Shown: positions 28,392-38,039, counted from the first letter of the stretch. The stretch is DNA of 64,000 nt from Gluconacetobacter diazotrophicus PA1 5 (GCF_000021325.1 NC_011365.1:1731001-1795000); one strand, 5' to 3'. Numbers and translations: made by a program. The notes: a model not told the origin generated them from the letters alone.

Positions 28392-29750
28392 CTATCCGAT
28401 GAGCGGAAGCAGGCCGTCGATGACGCGATGAAGGCGGTCGCAGAGCACGTCGATTTCCTCGATCGTGCAGCACAGCGGCGGGGCGAGGCCGATGATGTCG
28501 TCACCGAAGGCGCGGAAGAGAATCCCAGCCTCGTACCCGGCCTTGGACAGCCGGGCCGCGACCTGGAGGTCCGGTTCCGGCTTGCGCTTGGTCGCCTTGT
28601 CGGACACCAGTTCGATCCCGGCCAGCATGCCGCTGATCCGGACATCGCCGACCAGGGGATGGTCGGACAGCGCGGCCAGGCGGGTGGCGAGATGGGCGCC
28701 GGCCCGAAGTCCGTTGTCCAGCATGCCGCCCTCGTACAGGTCCAGGACCGCGAGGCCGATCGCGGCACTGACGGGATGGGCGCTGTAGGTCATGCCGTGC
28801 CCGACGGGAATGCCGGCGGGCGTGTTGTCGCGGATGGTCGCGTAGATGGCGTCGGACATGAAGACCGCGCCCATCGGGGCGTAGCCGGAGGTCAGGCCCT
28901 TGGCGACGGTCATCATGTCGGGGACGACCTGCTCGGTCTCGCAGGCGAAGAGCGGGCCGGTCCGGCCGAACCCGGTGATGACCTCGTCCGCGACGAACAG
29001 GATGTCGAGTTCGGCGCAGGTGCGCCGCATCGCGGCCAGCCAGCCGCGCGGCGGCACGATCACGCCGCCAGACCCCTGCACCGGCTCGCAGAAGAAGGCC
29101 GCGACCTGGTCGGCGCCCAGTTCGTCGACCTTGCGCCGCAGGGCCGCGACCGATTCCGCGATGATCGTCGCCGCCTGGCCGTCCCCCGCGTGGCGGTAGG
29201 GATAGGGGCTGGGAATATGATGCTGCCACGCCAGCGGCACATCCGCGTCGCGATGGAAGGCGGCCAGCGCGGTCAGGCCCGCGCCGGTGTAGGTCGAGCC
29301 GTGATAGCCGCGCGACAGGCCGATGACGTGCCGCTTCTGCGGCGTGCCGCGCGCATGCTGGTAGAAGCGGATGAAGCGCAGGGCGCTGTCCACCGCGTCC
29401 GATCCGCCCTGGGAAAAGAAGACGCGGTTCAGGTCGCCGGGCGTCCGGGCCGCGAGGCGGCCGGCGAGTTCGATCGCCGCCTCGCTGGCGAAACCGAAAT
29501 AGCCGGTGGCATAGGGCAGGCGCGCCATCTGTTCGGCGGCGGCATCGACCACGCTCTGGCAGCCATAGCCGACATTGACGCACCACAGGCCGGAAAACCC
29601 GTCCAGCAGTTCGCGGCCATGGATGTCGGTGACCCAGGCGCCCTTGCCCGAGCGCAGGATGCGGGCCCCGGCTGCCTCGTGATCCCGCCAGGACGAGACC
29701 GGATGGATGAGATGATCCCGGTCGGTCCGGAGAAGTGCTTCTACGTTCAT
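28392..29750 (-). CDS. Class III (omega) aminotransferase
   Basis: The ATG at 29750 gives MNVEALLRTDRDHLIHPVSS and 452 residues. The PLP aspartate lies in DILFVADEVITGFGRTGPLF and the Schiff-base lysine in MMTVAKGLTSGYAPMGAVF. The family moves amino groups from omega-amino acids or diamines to pyruvate or similar acceptors; the substrate cannot be read from sequence. It is adjacent to an Lrp-type regulator and near a semialdehyde dehydrogenase, which suggests amine or omega-amino acid breakdown. Confidence 0.88.
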   Translation of the reverse strand: MNVEALLRTDRDHLIHPVSSWRDHEAAGARILRSGKGAWVTDIHGRELLDGFSGLWCVNVGYGCQSVVDAAAEQMARLPYATGYFGFASEAAIELAGRLAARTPGDLNRVFFSQGGSDAVDSALRFIRFYQHARGTPQKRHVIGLSRGYHGSTYTGAGLTALAAFHRDADVPLAWQHHIPSPYPYRHAGDGQAATIIAESVAALRRKVDELGADQVAAFFCEPVQGSGGVIVPPRGWLAAMRRTCAELDILFVADEVITGFGRTGPLFACETEQVVPDMMTVAKGLTSGYAPMGAVFMSDAIYATIRDNTPAGIPVGHGMTYSAHPVSAAIGLAVLDLYEGGMLDNGLRAGAHLATRLAALSDHPLVGDVRISGMLAGIELVSDKATKRKPEPDLQVAARLSKAGYEAGILFRAFGDDIIGLAPPLCCTIEEIDVLCDRLHRVIDGLLPLIG

Positions 29751-29899
29751 GTCGCGATCGATCCCGGCTGTTTCGTCGTCGGTAGGTCTGGAAGGGCGAT
29801 TCACCCGATCCGGAACCGGATTGTGCCCAGGCGACACAGACGATGTGGCGGGAAATCCGCCCGGCGGGAAAAGATCCTGCCGTTTCGCCCCCGGGATCA

Positions 29900-29919
29900 G
29901 CCGGATCGGCCGATCCGGC
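29900..29919. repeat. Perfect 20-bp palindrome before the aminotransferase gene
   Basis: GCCGGATCGGCCGATCCGGC is self-complementary over its full length. It lies between the Lrp-type gene stop and the aminotransferase start, and could be a regulator site or a terminator stem without a T run. Confidence 0.5.
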
Positions 29920-29921
29920 CT

Positions 29922-30416
29922 TCAGGTCCCGGAGTCTATGATGCTCTCGATCGAGATGGCCGGCTTGATGATCGGCGACTTGATCACGATGTAGCTGAAA
30001 TATTTCTCGATGCCGATATTGCTGTCCAGCAGCGCCTCGATCACGCCCTGGTAATGCTCGACGCTGCGGGTCATGAATTTCAGCAGGTAGTCGTACCCGC
30101 CGCTGACCAGGTGGCATTCCACGACCGAGGGAATTTTCTGGATATGGCCCTCGAATCGCGAAAAATCGTCGCGGCGGTGGTCGGACAGCGTGACCTCGGT
30201 GAACACGGTCAGCAGGCTGCTGATCTTCTGCAGGTTGATCTGCGCCCCGTAGCTGACGATGTATCCGCTCTTCTCCAGCCGCTTGACGCGGATCAGGCAG
30301 GGACTGGCCGACAGCCCGACCCGGCGCGCCAGTTCGACATTCGTCAGGCGCCCGTTGCTTTGGAGCTGTGCCAGGATACGCAGGTCGATCCGGTCGAGCT
30401 TGGGCAATGGCAGCAT
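29922..30416 (-). CDS. Lrp/AsnC-family transcriptional regulator
   Basis: The ATG at 30416 has an AAGGTGA site and gives 164 residues; a TTG seven codons earlier is an alternative. The N-terminal winged HTH reads LDRIDLRILAQLQSNGRLTN and LARRVGLSASPCLIRVKRLE. A RAM effector domain follows (VVECHLVSGGYDYLLKFMTR). It sits directly upstream of the aminotransferase on the same strand and divergent from the tartrate-type dehydrogenase, so it probably controls both. Confidence 0.9.
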   Translation of the reverse strand: MLPLPKLDRIDLRILAQLQSNGRLTNVELARRVGLSASPCLIRVKRLEKSGYIVSYGAQINLQKISSLLTVFTEVTLSDHRRDDFSRFEGHIQKIPSVVECHLVSGGYDYLLKFMTRSVEHYQGVIEALLDSNIGIEKYFSYIVIKSPIIKPAISIESIIDSGT

Positions 30417-30694
30417 GATTCCGTCACCTTGTTCCAACTATACGCCAGACGCGCCGCCGTCCCGCACAACCGCCCCCGACCGGGCCGAACGCCATGCCCC
30501 ACGCGGCGTTCGATCGGCATGGATGCGATGTCGATCATCATCCGGCCGGCGCGGAATATGTCGGCCAAAAACCCGGCCGGGAAAGCATAAGCTGCCATTT
30601 CGGTTGCAACTACGCAACATCATGGTCCCGGCGCCCCGCCCCCTTCCCCTACACTGAACGGCGCATCCGTGGACCAATCGGAGGACACACGATC

Positions 30695-31771
30695 ATGACA
30701 CAGCATACCATCGCCGTCCTGCCGGGCGACGGAATCGGCCGGGAGGTGATGCCCGAGGCCCTGAAGGTTCTGCACCGGGTGGGACAGATCTTCGATATCG
30801 GGTTCCGTTTCTCGCATCTCGACTGGAGTTGCGAGACCTGGCTGGCCACCGGTAGCATGATGCCGCCGGACGGCATGGACCGCCTGTCACAGCACGATGC
30901 GATCCTGCTGGGCGCCGTGGGCTATCCCACCGTGCCCGATCATATCTCGCTGTGGGGGATGCTGATCCCGATCCGGCGGGAATTCGACCAGTACGTGAAC
31001 CTGCGCCCCGTGCGGCTGCTGCCCGGCATCCCGTGCCCGCTGGCCGGGCGTGCGCCGGGCGACATCGATTTCTGGATCGTGCGCGAAAACACCGAAGGCG
31101 AATACTCGCAGATCGGCGGCCGCTTCGCCGAGGGCAGCGAGGCGGAAGGCGTGGCGCAGACCGCGATCTTCACCCGCCGGGGGACGGACCGCATCATGCG
31201 CTATGCCTTCGACCTGGCAACCCGCCTGGGCCGCCCGCATGTCTCCTCCGCCACCAAGTCGAACGGGCTGTTCCATTCCATGCCCTACTGGGATGAGCGG
31301 TTCGAGAAGATGGCCGCCGAATATCCCGATATCCGGACCGACAGCCACCATATCGACATCCTGGCCGCGCGGTTCGTCATGCATCCCGACCGCTTCGACG
31401 TCGTCGTCGGCAGCAACCTGTTCGGCGATATCCTGTCCGATCTGGGCCCGGGCGTGACCGGGACGATCGCGGTGGCCCCCTCGGCGAACATCAATCCGGA
31501 AAAGCGCTTTCCGTCGATGTTCGAACCGGTCCACGGCTCGGCGCCGGATATCGCCGGGCGTGCCATCGCAAACCCGATCGGGCAGGTCTGGGCGGCGTCG
31601 ATGATGCTGGACCATCTGGGCGAGGGCGAGGCCGCGGCGCTGGTGCTGCGCGCCATCGAACACATGACGGCCGACCCGTCGGCCCTGGTGCGCACCGCCG
31701 ATATCGGCGGCCACGCCAGCACGTCGGCCTGCGGCGACGCGATCGTGGCGGCGCTGGACCGGATCGCCTGA
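30695..31771 (+). CDS. Tartrate/D-malate-type NAD-dependent decarboxylating dehydrogenase
   Basis: The ATG at 30695 has GGAGG and gives 358 residues of the isopropylmalate/isocitrate dehydrogenase fold. The N-terminus is TIAVLPGDGIGREVMPEALK, the substrate loop is DFWIVRENTEGEYSQIGGR, and the metal-binding part is VVGSNLFGDILSDLGPGVT. RENTEGEYS points to the tartrate dehydrogenase/D-malate dehydrogenase branch rather than leucine biosynthesis. The true substrate is uncertain. Confidence 0.87.
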   Translation: MTQHTIAVLPGDGIGREVMPEALKVLHRVGQIFDIGFRFSHLDWSCETWLATGSMMPPDGMDRLSQHDAILLGAVGYPTVPDHISLWGMLIPIRREFDQYVNLRPVRLLPGIPCPLAGRAPGDIDFWIVRENTEGEYSQIGGRFAEGSEAEGVAQTAIFTRRGTDRIMRYAFDLATRLGRPHVSSATKSNGLFHSMPYWDERFEKMAAEYPDIRTDSHHIDILAARFVMHPDRFDVVVGSNLFGDILSDLGPGVTGTIAVAPSANINPEKRFPSMFEPVHGSAPDIAGRAIANPIGQVWAASMMLDHLGEGEAAALVLRAIEHMTADPSALVRTADIGGHASTSACGDAIVAALDRIA

Positions 31772-31781
31772 CCGTCCGCCT

Positions 31782-31819
31782 GCGGGGCAGGATTCGACTC
31801 CTCCCGAATCCTGCCCCGC
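31782..31819 (+). terminator. Stem-loop after the tartrate-type dehydrogenase
   Basis: A perfect 15-bp stem, 31782-31796 with 31805-31819, has an 8-base loop. No strong T run follows, but the stem is very stable and lies ten bases after the stop codon. Confidence 0.65.
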
Positions 31820-31998
31820 AACCGCAGCTTCTTCTGTCTCTCGATGCAAAATCGATACGACATGCCCGTCGTTCCGTGCCCACAATAAGCGGGCCAGCCG
31901 CCACGAATACTGGCGCAATGCATGTGTCTCGCGGTGCCTGACCGGATATCGGCTGCCGCAGGCGGGTTTTTTTCGATATTGCTTCAAGGAGCGGGAAA

Positions 31999-34449
31999 GT
32001 GCGACGAACGACCATCCTTCTTTCCGCCACGACGGCACTGGTGACGATGGCGGGCCCTGCGGCGCCGAGCCGCGCCCACGCGCAGTCCGTGAGCGATACG
32101 ACCGCCACGCCCACGCCCCCCGCGCCTTCGACCGTCATGCGCAAGGTCGCCAGGACCGCGTCGGCATCGCCGGCCACGGATGGCGACAAGGACGAGCAGG
32201 TGATCGTCACCGGCACGCGCGATCCGCACCAGACCGCGCGCAGCAGCGTCAGCCCGATCCAGGTCGTCACCGCGGCGCAGCTTGCCGCCACCGGGCAGGC
32301 CGACGTCCGCGACGCGCTGATCCAGCTTGCGCCGTCCGTCGCGCGGTCCATCCGCGTGAACGGCAGCGCCAACATGACCGACGCGATCAGCCTGCGCGGC
32401 CTGACGCCGAACCAGACCCTGGTCCTGGTGAACGGCAAGCGCCGGCACACCACGGCCGTCCTGTCGAACAACGCGGGGCCCCAGCAGGGCGCGACGCCCG
32501 TCGATATCGACATGATTCCGGTTTCGGCCGTCGATCACATCGAAATCCTGCAGGACGGCGCCGCCGCGCAATATGGTTCGGACGCGATCGCGGGCGTGGT
32601 CAACATCATCCTCAAGCACGATACGCACGGGCTGGAGGCCCAGTCGCTGAACGGCGGGCGCTATGCGGGTGACGGCTTTACCTCCGGCGAATCGCTGAAC
32701 TGGGGAACATCCCTGTCCGGACGTGGGTTTTTCGACCTGAACGCGGAATACAAATACCAGGACCACACATTCCGCGCCACGCCGGACAGCCGCACCGGCC
32801 GCAACGACTTCATGGATATCGGCGACCCGCGCCAGCAGCGCGAGACGATCGGCTACAACATGGAATATGCCATCACCGACGATGTGAAGCTGTATTCCTT
32901 CGCGACCTATGGCCACCGGAACGGGGAAAGCTACCAGGATTACCGCGTCCCCACCGCCAGCCTGCCCATGTACCCCTACGGATTCAGCCCGCAGGAAACC
33001 CTGGACGAGAACGATTACAGCGTGACCGTCGGTTTCAAGGGCCGCAAGTTCAACTGGGACTGGGATTTGAGCACGACCTACGGCGGAGATTCCGAGCGGA
33101 TGGGACTGTTCGACAGCATCAACACCGCAATGCTTCAGAATTTCGGCTCTTCGCCCACGCGATTCCATCTGATGTCGTTCAGCAACACCCAGTGGACGAC
33201 CGATGCCGGCGTGCGCCGCGCCTTCGACGTCCCCCTGTTGGCGGCGCCGCTGAATCTGGCACTGGGCGCGCAATATCGTTATGACAGCTACCATATCGGC
33301 GCGGGCGACATGGGATCGTATTACGGCACCGGCGCGTCGGCCTTCCATGGGCTGAGCCCGGACAACGCCAGCGACAGCAACCGCGACGTGACGGCCGGAT
33401 ATATCGATGTTTCCACCCAGCTTCTGCCGAAATGGCAGGTGGACCTGGCGGGGCGGTTCGAACATTACACCGACGCGGGCGATACCGAGACCGGCAAGGT
33501 TTCGTCGCGCTATGACGTCAACCGGTATTTCGGCCTGCGCGGCACCGTCGCCAGCGGCTTCCGCGCCCCGACCCTGGCCGAGGAGCACTGGTCGAACATG
33601 TCCGTCGCCGCGACGACGGCCACCGGTTACATTCCCGTCGATTCCGCCGGGGCGCGACTGCTGGGCGCGAAGCCGCTGAAGCCCGAACGGTCGACCAGCT
33701 TCAGCGCCGGCTTCGTCGTCAACCCGATCGACAACCTGCATGTAACGGTCGACGCCTACCAGATCGACCTGCGGGACCGGATCATGGCGGCCGGCGTCTA
33801 TAACGGCGCCAGCGCCATCGAGGCGCTGGCGCTGAACGGCTTCGCCATTCCCGCCGGGGTGACGGCGAACGCGGTCACGGCGCAATATTACGCCAATGCC
33901 GCCAGCACCCGCACGCGCGGCCTGGACATCACGGCGAACTACCTGACGCGCCTGGGCCGGTACGGCCGCATCAACTGGGACGTGGCCGCCAATTTCAACC
34001 AGACCACCATCCGCCACGTGGCCGAGGACGGAAACGGCAATTCCCTGCTCAACGCGCAGCAGGAAGCCTACCTGACCAGCTACACGCCCAGGAACCGGGT
34101 CATTTTCGGCGGCGTCTGGCATTACGGCGACCTGGACTTCACCGTCCATGAAATCCGCTACGGCCATGCGACATCGCAACTGGAGTACTATACCGGCCCG
34201 CTGGCCTATTCGAACACGCAGTTCATGCGCTTCCTCAACCCGCCGCGCTACGAGACCAACCTCGTGATCGGCTACCAGGTCAGCCCGCGCTGGCATGTGG
34301 CGCTGGGCGCGAACAATGTCGGCAATGCCAGGCAGAAGAAGATTCCGGAACAGTTCCGCTACCTTGGCGCCTATGCCTATGACGTGAATATCGAACAGAT
34401 CGGCTACAATGGCGGGTTCTACTACTTCCAGGTCAACTTCAAGCTCTGA
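31999..34449 (+). CDS. TonB-dependent outer-membrane receptor
   Basis: A GTG start with AAGGAG gives 816 residues. There is a signal peptide (MRRTTILLSATTALVTMAGP... to SRAHAQS). A TonB-box-like EQVIVTGTRDP, a plug domain (ISLRGLTPNQTLVLVNGKRR, IEILQDGAAAQYGSDAIAGV) and a 22-strand-type barrel ending in a terminal aromatic/basic residue pattern (YYFQVNFKL) follow. Ligand unknown. It sits between two oxidative catabolic enzymes rather than siderophore genes, so uptake of an organic nutrient is possible. Confidence 0.9.
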   Translation: MRRTTILLSATTALVTMAGPAAPSRAHAQSVSDTTATPTPPAPSTVMRKVARTASASPATDGDKDEQVIVTGTRDPHQTARSSVSPIQVVTAAQLAATGQADVRDALIQLAPSVARSIRVNGSANMTDAISLRGLTPNQTLVLVNGKRRHTTAVLSNNAGPQQGATPVDIDMIPVSAVDHIEILQDGAAAQYGSDAIAGVVNIILKHDTHGLEAQSLNGGRYAGDGFTSGESLNWGTSLSGRGFFDLNAEYKYQDHTFRATPDSRTGRNDFMDIGDPRQQRETIGYNMEYAITDDVKLYSFATYGHRNGESYQDYRVPTASLPMYPYGFSPQETLDENDYSVTVGFKGRKFNWDWDLSTTYGGDSERMGLFDSINTAMLQNFGSSPTRFHLMSFSNTQWTTDAGVRRAFDVPLLAAPLNLALGAQYRYDSYHIGAGDMGSYYGTGASAFHGLSPDNASDSNRDVTAGYIDVSTQLLPKWQVDLAGRFEHYTDAGDTETGKVSSRYDVNRYFGLRGTVASGFRAPTLAEEHWSNMSVAATTATGYIPVDSAGARLLGAKPLKPERSTSFSAGFVVNPIDNLHVTVDAYQIDLRDRIMAAGVYNGASAIEALALNGFAIPAGVTANAVTAQYYANAASTRTRGLDITANYLTRLGRYGRINWDVAANFNQTTIRHVAEDGNGNSLLNAQQEAYLTSYTPRNRVIFGGVWHYGDLDFTVHEIRYGHATSQLEYYTGPLAYSNTQFMRFLNPPRYETNLVIGYQVSPRWHVALGANNVGNARQKKIPEQFRYLGAYAYDVNIEQIGYNGGFYYFQVNFKL

Positions 34450-34455
34450 TCGCGC

Positions 34456-34480
34456 GCGGGCGGCAGGAAATGCCGCCCGC
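34456..34480 (+). terminator. Stem-loop after the TonB receptor
   Basis: GCGGGCGGCA (34456-34465) pairs with TGCCGCCCGC (34471-34480), loop GGAAA, followed by a weak GGTTTGC. Lies just after the receptor stop. Confidence 0.6.
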
Positions 34481-34629
34481 GGTTTGCAATTCAGCACATT
34501 GTGCGCGAGACCGCGACGAAACCGGCGTGGCGTCGCTGGAAACCCATGCTCTACTGCACGGCGCCGCGCTGGCCCGGATGGGGGCCGTCGTGACGGCAGG
34601 CGGCCGGCATTTTCACGGAGACGAACCGC

Positions 34630-36099
34630 ATGACCGCACCGACCCTGAACGACCCGGACCTGTTCCGCCAGCAGGCCTTCATTGCCGGCGCATGGGTCGA
34701 CGCCGACGACGGACGGACGATCCCGGTGGACGACCCCGCCACGGGCGCGATCATCGGCCATGTCCCGGACTGCGGCGCCCCCCAGGCCCGCGCCGCGATC
34801 GACGCCGCCGCACGGGCCCAGGCCGACTGGAAGCACCGTCCCCCTGCCGAACGCGCCGCCATCCTGATGGCCTGGTACGACCTGATGCTGGAACACAGCG
34901 AAGACCTGGCGCGGATCATGACCATCGAGCAGGGCAAGATCCTGGCCGAGGCGCTGGGTGAAGTCCGCTACGCCGCGTCGTTCTTCAAATGGTTCGCCGA
35001 GGAAGCGCGGCGCATCGACGGCGCGGTCCTGGCCCCGCCCGCGCGCGACCGCCGCATCCTGGTGCTGAAGGAACCGGTGGGGGTCAGCGCCGCGATCACG
35101 CCGTGGAACTTCCCGCTGGCCATGATCACCCGCAAATGCGCCCCCGCCCTGGCGGCCGGATGCAGCATGGTGATCAAGCCGTCCGAACTGACGCCCTTTT
35201 CCGCGCTGGCGGTGGCCCGGCTGGGCGAACGTGCCGGCGTGCCCGCCGGGATGATCAGCATCGTCACCGGCATGCCGGAGGCCATCGGCGCGGAACTGAC
35301 CGCCAACCCGGTGGTGCGCAAACTGTCCTTCACCGGTTCGACCCGGGTCGGGGCGATCCTGATGCGGCAGTCCGCCGACACCATCAAGCGGCTGAGCCTC
35401 GAACTGGGCGGCAACGCGCCGTTCCTCGTCTTCGACGACGCCGCATGCGATCTGGCGGTGCAGGGGGCGATGGCCAGCAAGTTCCGCAATGCCGGCCAGA
35501 CCTGCATCTGCGCCAACCGCGTGCTGGTCCAGTCCGGCATCCATGACCGGTTCGTCGCACACCTGCTGGACGCCGTTGCGGCGCTGCGGGTCGGGTCGGG
35601 CCTCGATCCGGCCGCGACCCTGGGTCCGCTGATCAACGACGCCGCGGTGGCCAAGGTGCGCGCGCATGTCGAGGACGCGCTGGCCCGGGGCGCACGCTAT
35701 GCCTCCGCCCCGCTGCATGTCGATGGCCGCTTTGTCAGCCCGGTGGTCCTGACCGGGGTCACGGCCGACATGCTGATCGCGCGCGAGGAAACGTTCGGCC
35801 CCGTCCTGCCGGTCTTCCGCTTCGACACGGAAGAGGAAGCCGTGCGCCTGGCCAATGCGACGCCGTTCGGGCTGGCGAGCTATTTCTTCACCGGCAGCCT
35901 GGACCGCGCCTGGCGGGTGGGCGAGGCGCTGGAATTCGGCATGGTCGGGCTGAATACCGGCGCGATCTCGATGGAATCGGCGCCGTTCGGCGGGGTCAAG
36001 CAATCGGGCCTGGGCCGCGAAGGCGGCCATCCCGGGCTGGACGAGTTCCTGGAAATCAAGAGCTTCCACATGGGCGGGCTCGGGAGTGGCACGGCATGA
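34630..36099 (+). CDS. NAD(P)-dependent succinate-semialdehyde-type aldehyde dehydrogenase
   Basis: This 489-residue ALDH has the catalytic glutamate in LSLELGGNAPFLVFDDA and the catalytic cysteine in RNAGQTCICANRVLVQSG, plus the cofactor segment AAITPWNFPLAMITRKCAP. The overall sequence resembles the GabD-type family. It would oxidise a semialdehyde produced by the nearby aminotransferase. The start has an upstream GGAG, and the stop overlaps the next gene by four bases. Confidence 0.88.
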   Translation: MTAPTLNDPDLFRQQAFIAGAWVDADDGRTIPVDDPATGAIIGHVPDCGAPQARAAIDAAARAQADWKHRPPAERAAILMAWYDLMLEHSEDLARIMTIEQGKILAEALGEVRYAASFFKWFAEEARRIDGAVLAPPARDRRILVLKEPVGVSAAITPWNFPLAMITRKCAPALAAGCSMVIKPSELTPFSALAVARLGERAGVPAGMISIVTGMPEAIGAELTANPVVRKLSFTGSTRVGAILMRQSADTIKRLSLELGGNAPFLVFDDAACDLAVQGAMASKFRNAGQTCICANRVLVQSGIHDRFVAHLLDAVAALRVGSGLDPAATLGPLINDAAVAKVRAHVEDALARGARYASAPLHVDGRFVSPVVLTGVTADMLIAREETFGPVLPVFRFDTEEEAVRLANATPFGLASYFFTGSLDRAWRVGEALEFGMVGLNTGAISMESAPFGGVKQSGLGREGGHPGLDEFLEIKSFHMGGLGSGTA

Positions 36100-36959
36100 T
36101 CGACGAAGACCGTCCTTCCGCGATCTCGCTCCGCGCCATGCGGGACACCGACATCGAGGCCGCCAGCCTGCTGTCGAAGGCCCTGGGCTGGCCGCACCGG
36201 CTGGAGGACTGGCAGTTCATGTTCGCGGCCGGCCACGGGCTGGTTGCCGAAACGCCGGCGGGGGAACTCGTCGGGACGATCCTGTGGTGGACCTACGGCG
36301 CGCACGATGCCTCGCTGGGCATGGTGATCGTCTCGGGCGCGTGGCAGGGCCACGGGATCGGCCGACGGCTGATGAGCGGCGCCCGCAGCGCCCTGCCCGG
36401 CCGCACCCTGCACCTGAACGCAACCCCGGTCGGCATACCGCTGTATGAAAAGCTGGGCTTTTCCCCCTGCGGGCTGGTCGAGCAGCGCCAGGCCATCGCC
36501 GCGACCCAGCCGCTGATCCCCCTGCCCGAAGGCATGCGCCTGCGACCGGCGGGGCAGAGCGACCTGGCCGCCCTTTCGGCCCTGGACCATGCGGCGACCG
36601 GCATGGCGCGGCAAGACCTGCTGCACGCCCTGCTGGGGGCCGGGCGGGGCATCGTGGTGGATGATGGCGGAACGATCGTCGGCTATTCGATCTGTCGCCC
36701 GTTCGGATGGGGCAACGTCATCGGCCCGGTGATCGCCACCACCGACCTGTTCGCCTCGGCGATGATCGCCCACTGGATCGGCAGCGGCGCGGGGCAGTTC
36801 ACGCGCATCGACGTGCCGGCCGCGTGCGGCCTGACCGCGTGGCTGGACGAGGTCGGGCTGCCACGGGTCGATACCGTGACGACGATGCGCACCGCGACCG
36901 ATCGCGAGGGCGCGCGGGGGACGACGGTTTTTGCCCTGTGCAGTCAGGCGCTGGGGTAG
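36096..36959 (+). CDS. GNAT-family protein with two acetyltransferase-like domains
   Basis: This 287-residue protein has an N-terminal GNAT domain with the acetyl-CoA loop VSGAWQGHGIGRRLMSGAR and LYEKLGFSPCGLVEQRQA. A second, degenerate GNAT-like half (about 150-287) has RLRPAGQSDLAALSAL and VGYSICRPFGWGNVIGPVIA. The substrate is unknown. It is translationally coupled to the aldehyde dehydrogenase (ATGA overlap), so it probably acts in the same pathway. Confidence 0.85.
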   Translation: MIDEDRPSAISLRAMRDTDIEAASLLSKALGWPHRLEDWQFMFAAGHGLVAETPAGELVGTILWWTYGAHDASLGMVIVSGAWQGHGIGRRLMSGARSALPGRTLHLNATPVGIPLYEKLGFSPCGLVEQRQAIAATQPLIPLPEGMRLRPAGQSDLAALSALDHAATGMARQDLLHALLGAGRGIVVDDGGTIVGYSICRPFGWGNVIGPVIATTDLFASAMIAHWIGSGAGQFTRIDVPAACGLTAWLDEVGLPRVDTVTTMRTATDREGARGTTVFALCSQALG

Positions 36960-36963
36960 CAAC

Positions 36964-37084
36964 GTTCTTTTTTGAAAAAAAGAACCAAAAAACTTTTGAT
37001 CTGTTCGGGAGCCTTGTGCCGGGTACATGCGACGGCCCAAAACGGATAAAAGTCTTTTTGCTTCTTTTTCTTCAGAAAAAGAAG
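36964..37084. repeat. Pair of inverted hairpin elements (MITE- or REP-like)
   Basis: A 22-base palindrome (36964-36985, arms GTTCTTTTTT/AAAAAAGAAC) is followed by CAAAAAACTTTTGATC. The segment 37044-37084 is its inverted counterpart: GGATAAAAGTCTTTTTG then a palindrome with arms CTTCTTTTTC/GAAAAAGAAG (37061-37084). Together they form an imperfect ~38-base inverted repeat around a ~45-base core. Similar AT-rich hairpins are familiar between genes in acetic acid bacteria; the elements can also terminate transcription in both directions. Confidence 0.65.
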
Positions 37085-37100
37085 AAATCAGGAAACTTTC

Positions 37101-38027
37101 ATGTCCTTCGTCATCAAATCCACCCCGGAACGCGCCGCCATCTGGTCCGCCCTGTTCGCGGCCCACATGCCCGACCAGAAGATCGAGATCTGGCCCGATA
37201 TCGCCGATCCACATTCCGTCGAATTCCTGGCCGCCTGGGTACCGCCCCGGGACCTGGAGCAGACATTTCCCAACCTGAAGGTGCTGTTTTCGGTCGGCGC
37301 GGGGGTGGACCAGTTGGACCTGTCCGCCGTGCCGGCCCATGTGCAGGTCGTGCGCATGATCGAATCCGGCCTGACCGACGGCATGGTGGATTACGTGCGG
37401 TTCTCGGTCCTCGCCCTGCATCGGGGCATGCTGCGCTACGTGGCGCAGCAGCGCGAGCAGGTATGGAAAGCGCACCCCTATGTGCCGGCGTCGGCGCTGA
37501 CTGTAGGCGTGATGGGCCTGGGGCAGCTCGGCCTGCCGGTCGTCGAGGCCGTACGGGCGCTGGGCTATGGCTGCCGGGGCTGGGCGCGGAGCCGGCGCGA
37601 CATCGACGGCATTCCGACCTTCGCCGGGCAGGAGGAACTGGATGCGTTCCTGGGCGGGACGGACATCCTGGTCTGCCTTCTGCCGCTGACCGCCGAAACG
37701 ACGGGACTTCTGGCCCGGCCGCTTTTCTCGCGCCTGCCGCGCGGCGCGGGGCTGGTCCATTGCGGGCGGGGCAAGCAACTGGTGCTGGACGACCTGATGG
37801 CCGCGCTGGATGCCGGGGAACTGGGCGGCGCCATCGTCGATGTCACCGATCCCGAGCCGCTGCCGCCCGGCCACGCCCTGTGGAACCGGGCGGATGTCCT
37901 GATCACCCCCCACACGGCCAGCATCACCCAAGCGGAAACGGGCGGGAAATCCATCGTGGAGAACCTGCAACGCTACCGAAAGGGCGACCCCCTCAAGGGC
38001 CTGGTGGACAGAACCATCGGGTACTGA
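37101..38027 (+). CDS. GhrA-like D-2-hydroxyacid dehydrogenase (glyoxylate/hydroxypyruvate reductase)
   Basis: This 308-residue protein has the NAD(P) motif GVMGLGQLGLPVVEAVRALG and the GhrA-type segments LFSVGAGVDQLDLSAVP and WNRADVLITPHTASITQAE with the catalytic histidine. It would reduce glyoxylate or hydroxypyruvate. It is separated from the GNAT gene by the hairpin repeat and followed by a bidirectional stem-loop. Confidence 0.87.
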   Translation: MSFVIKSTPERAAIWSALFAAHMPDQKIEIWPDIADPHSVEFLAAWVPPRDLEQTFPNLKVLFSVGAGVDQLDLSAVPAHVQVVRMIESGLTDGMVDYVRFSVLALHRGMLRYVAQQREQVWKAHPYVPASALTVGVMGLGQLGLPVVEAVRALGYGCRGWARSRRDIDGIPTFAGQEELDAFLGGTDILVCLLPLTAETTGLLARPLFSRLPRGAGLVHCGRGKQLVLDDLMAALDAGELGGAIVDVTDPEPLPPGHALWNRADVLITPHTASITQAETGGKSIVENLQRYRKGDPLKGLVDRTIGY

Positions 38028-38039
38028 CCCGTCATCGGG

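Noticed and set aside
31984..36069. A ~1361-codon minus-strand open frame opposite the TonB receptor and aldehyde dehydrogenase
   Set aside because: Codon-bias artefact: composition is His/Arg/Gly-rich, and two unrelated, well-conserved plus-strand genes lie opposite.
37044..37084. A CRISPR repeat pair
   Set aside because: The two hairpins are inverted, not direct, copies and there is no array or Cas gene.
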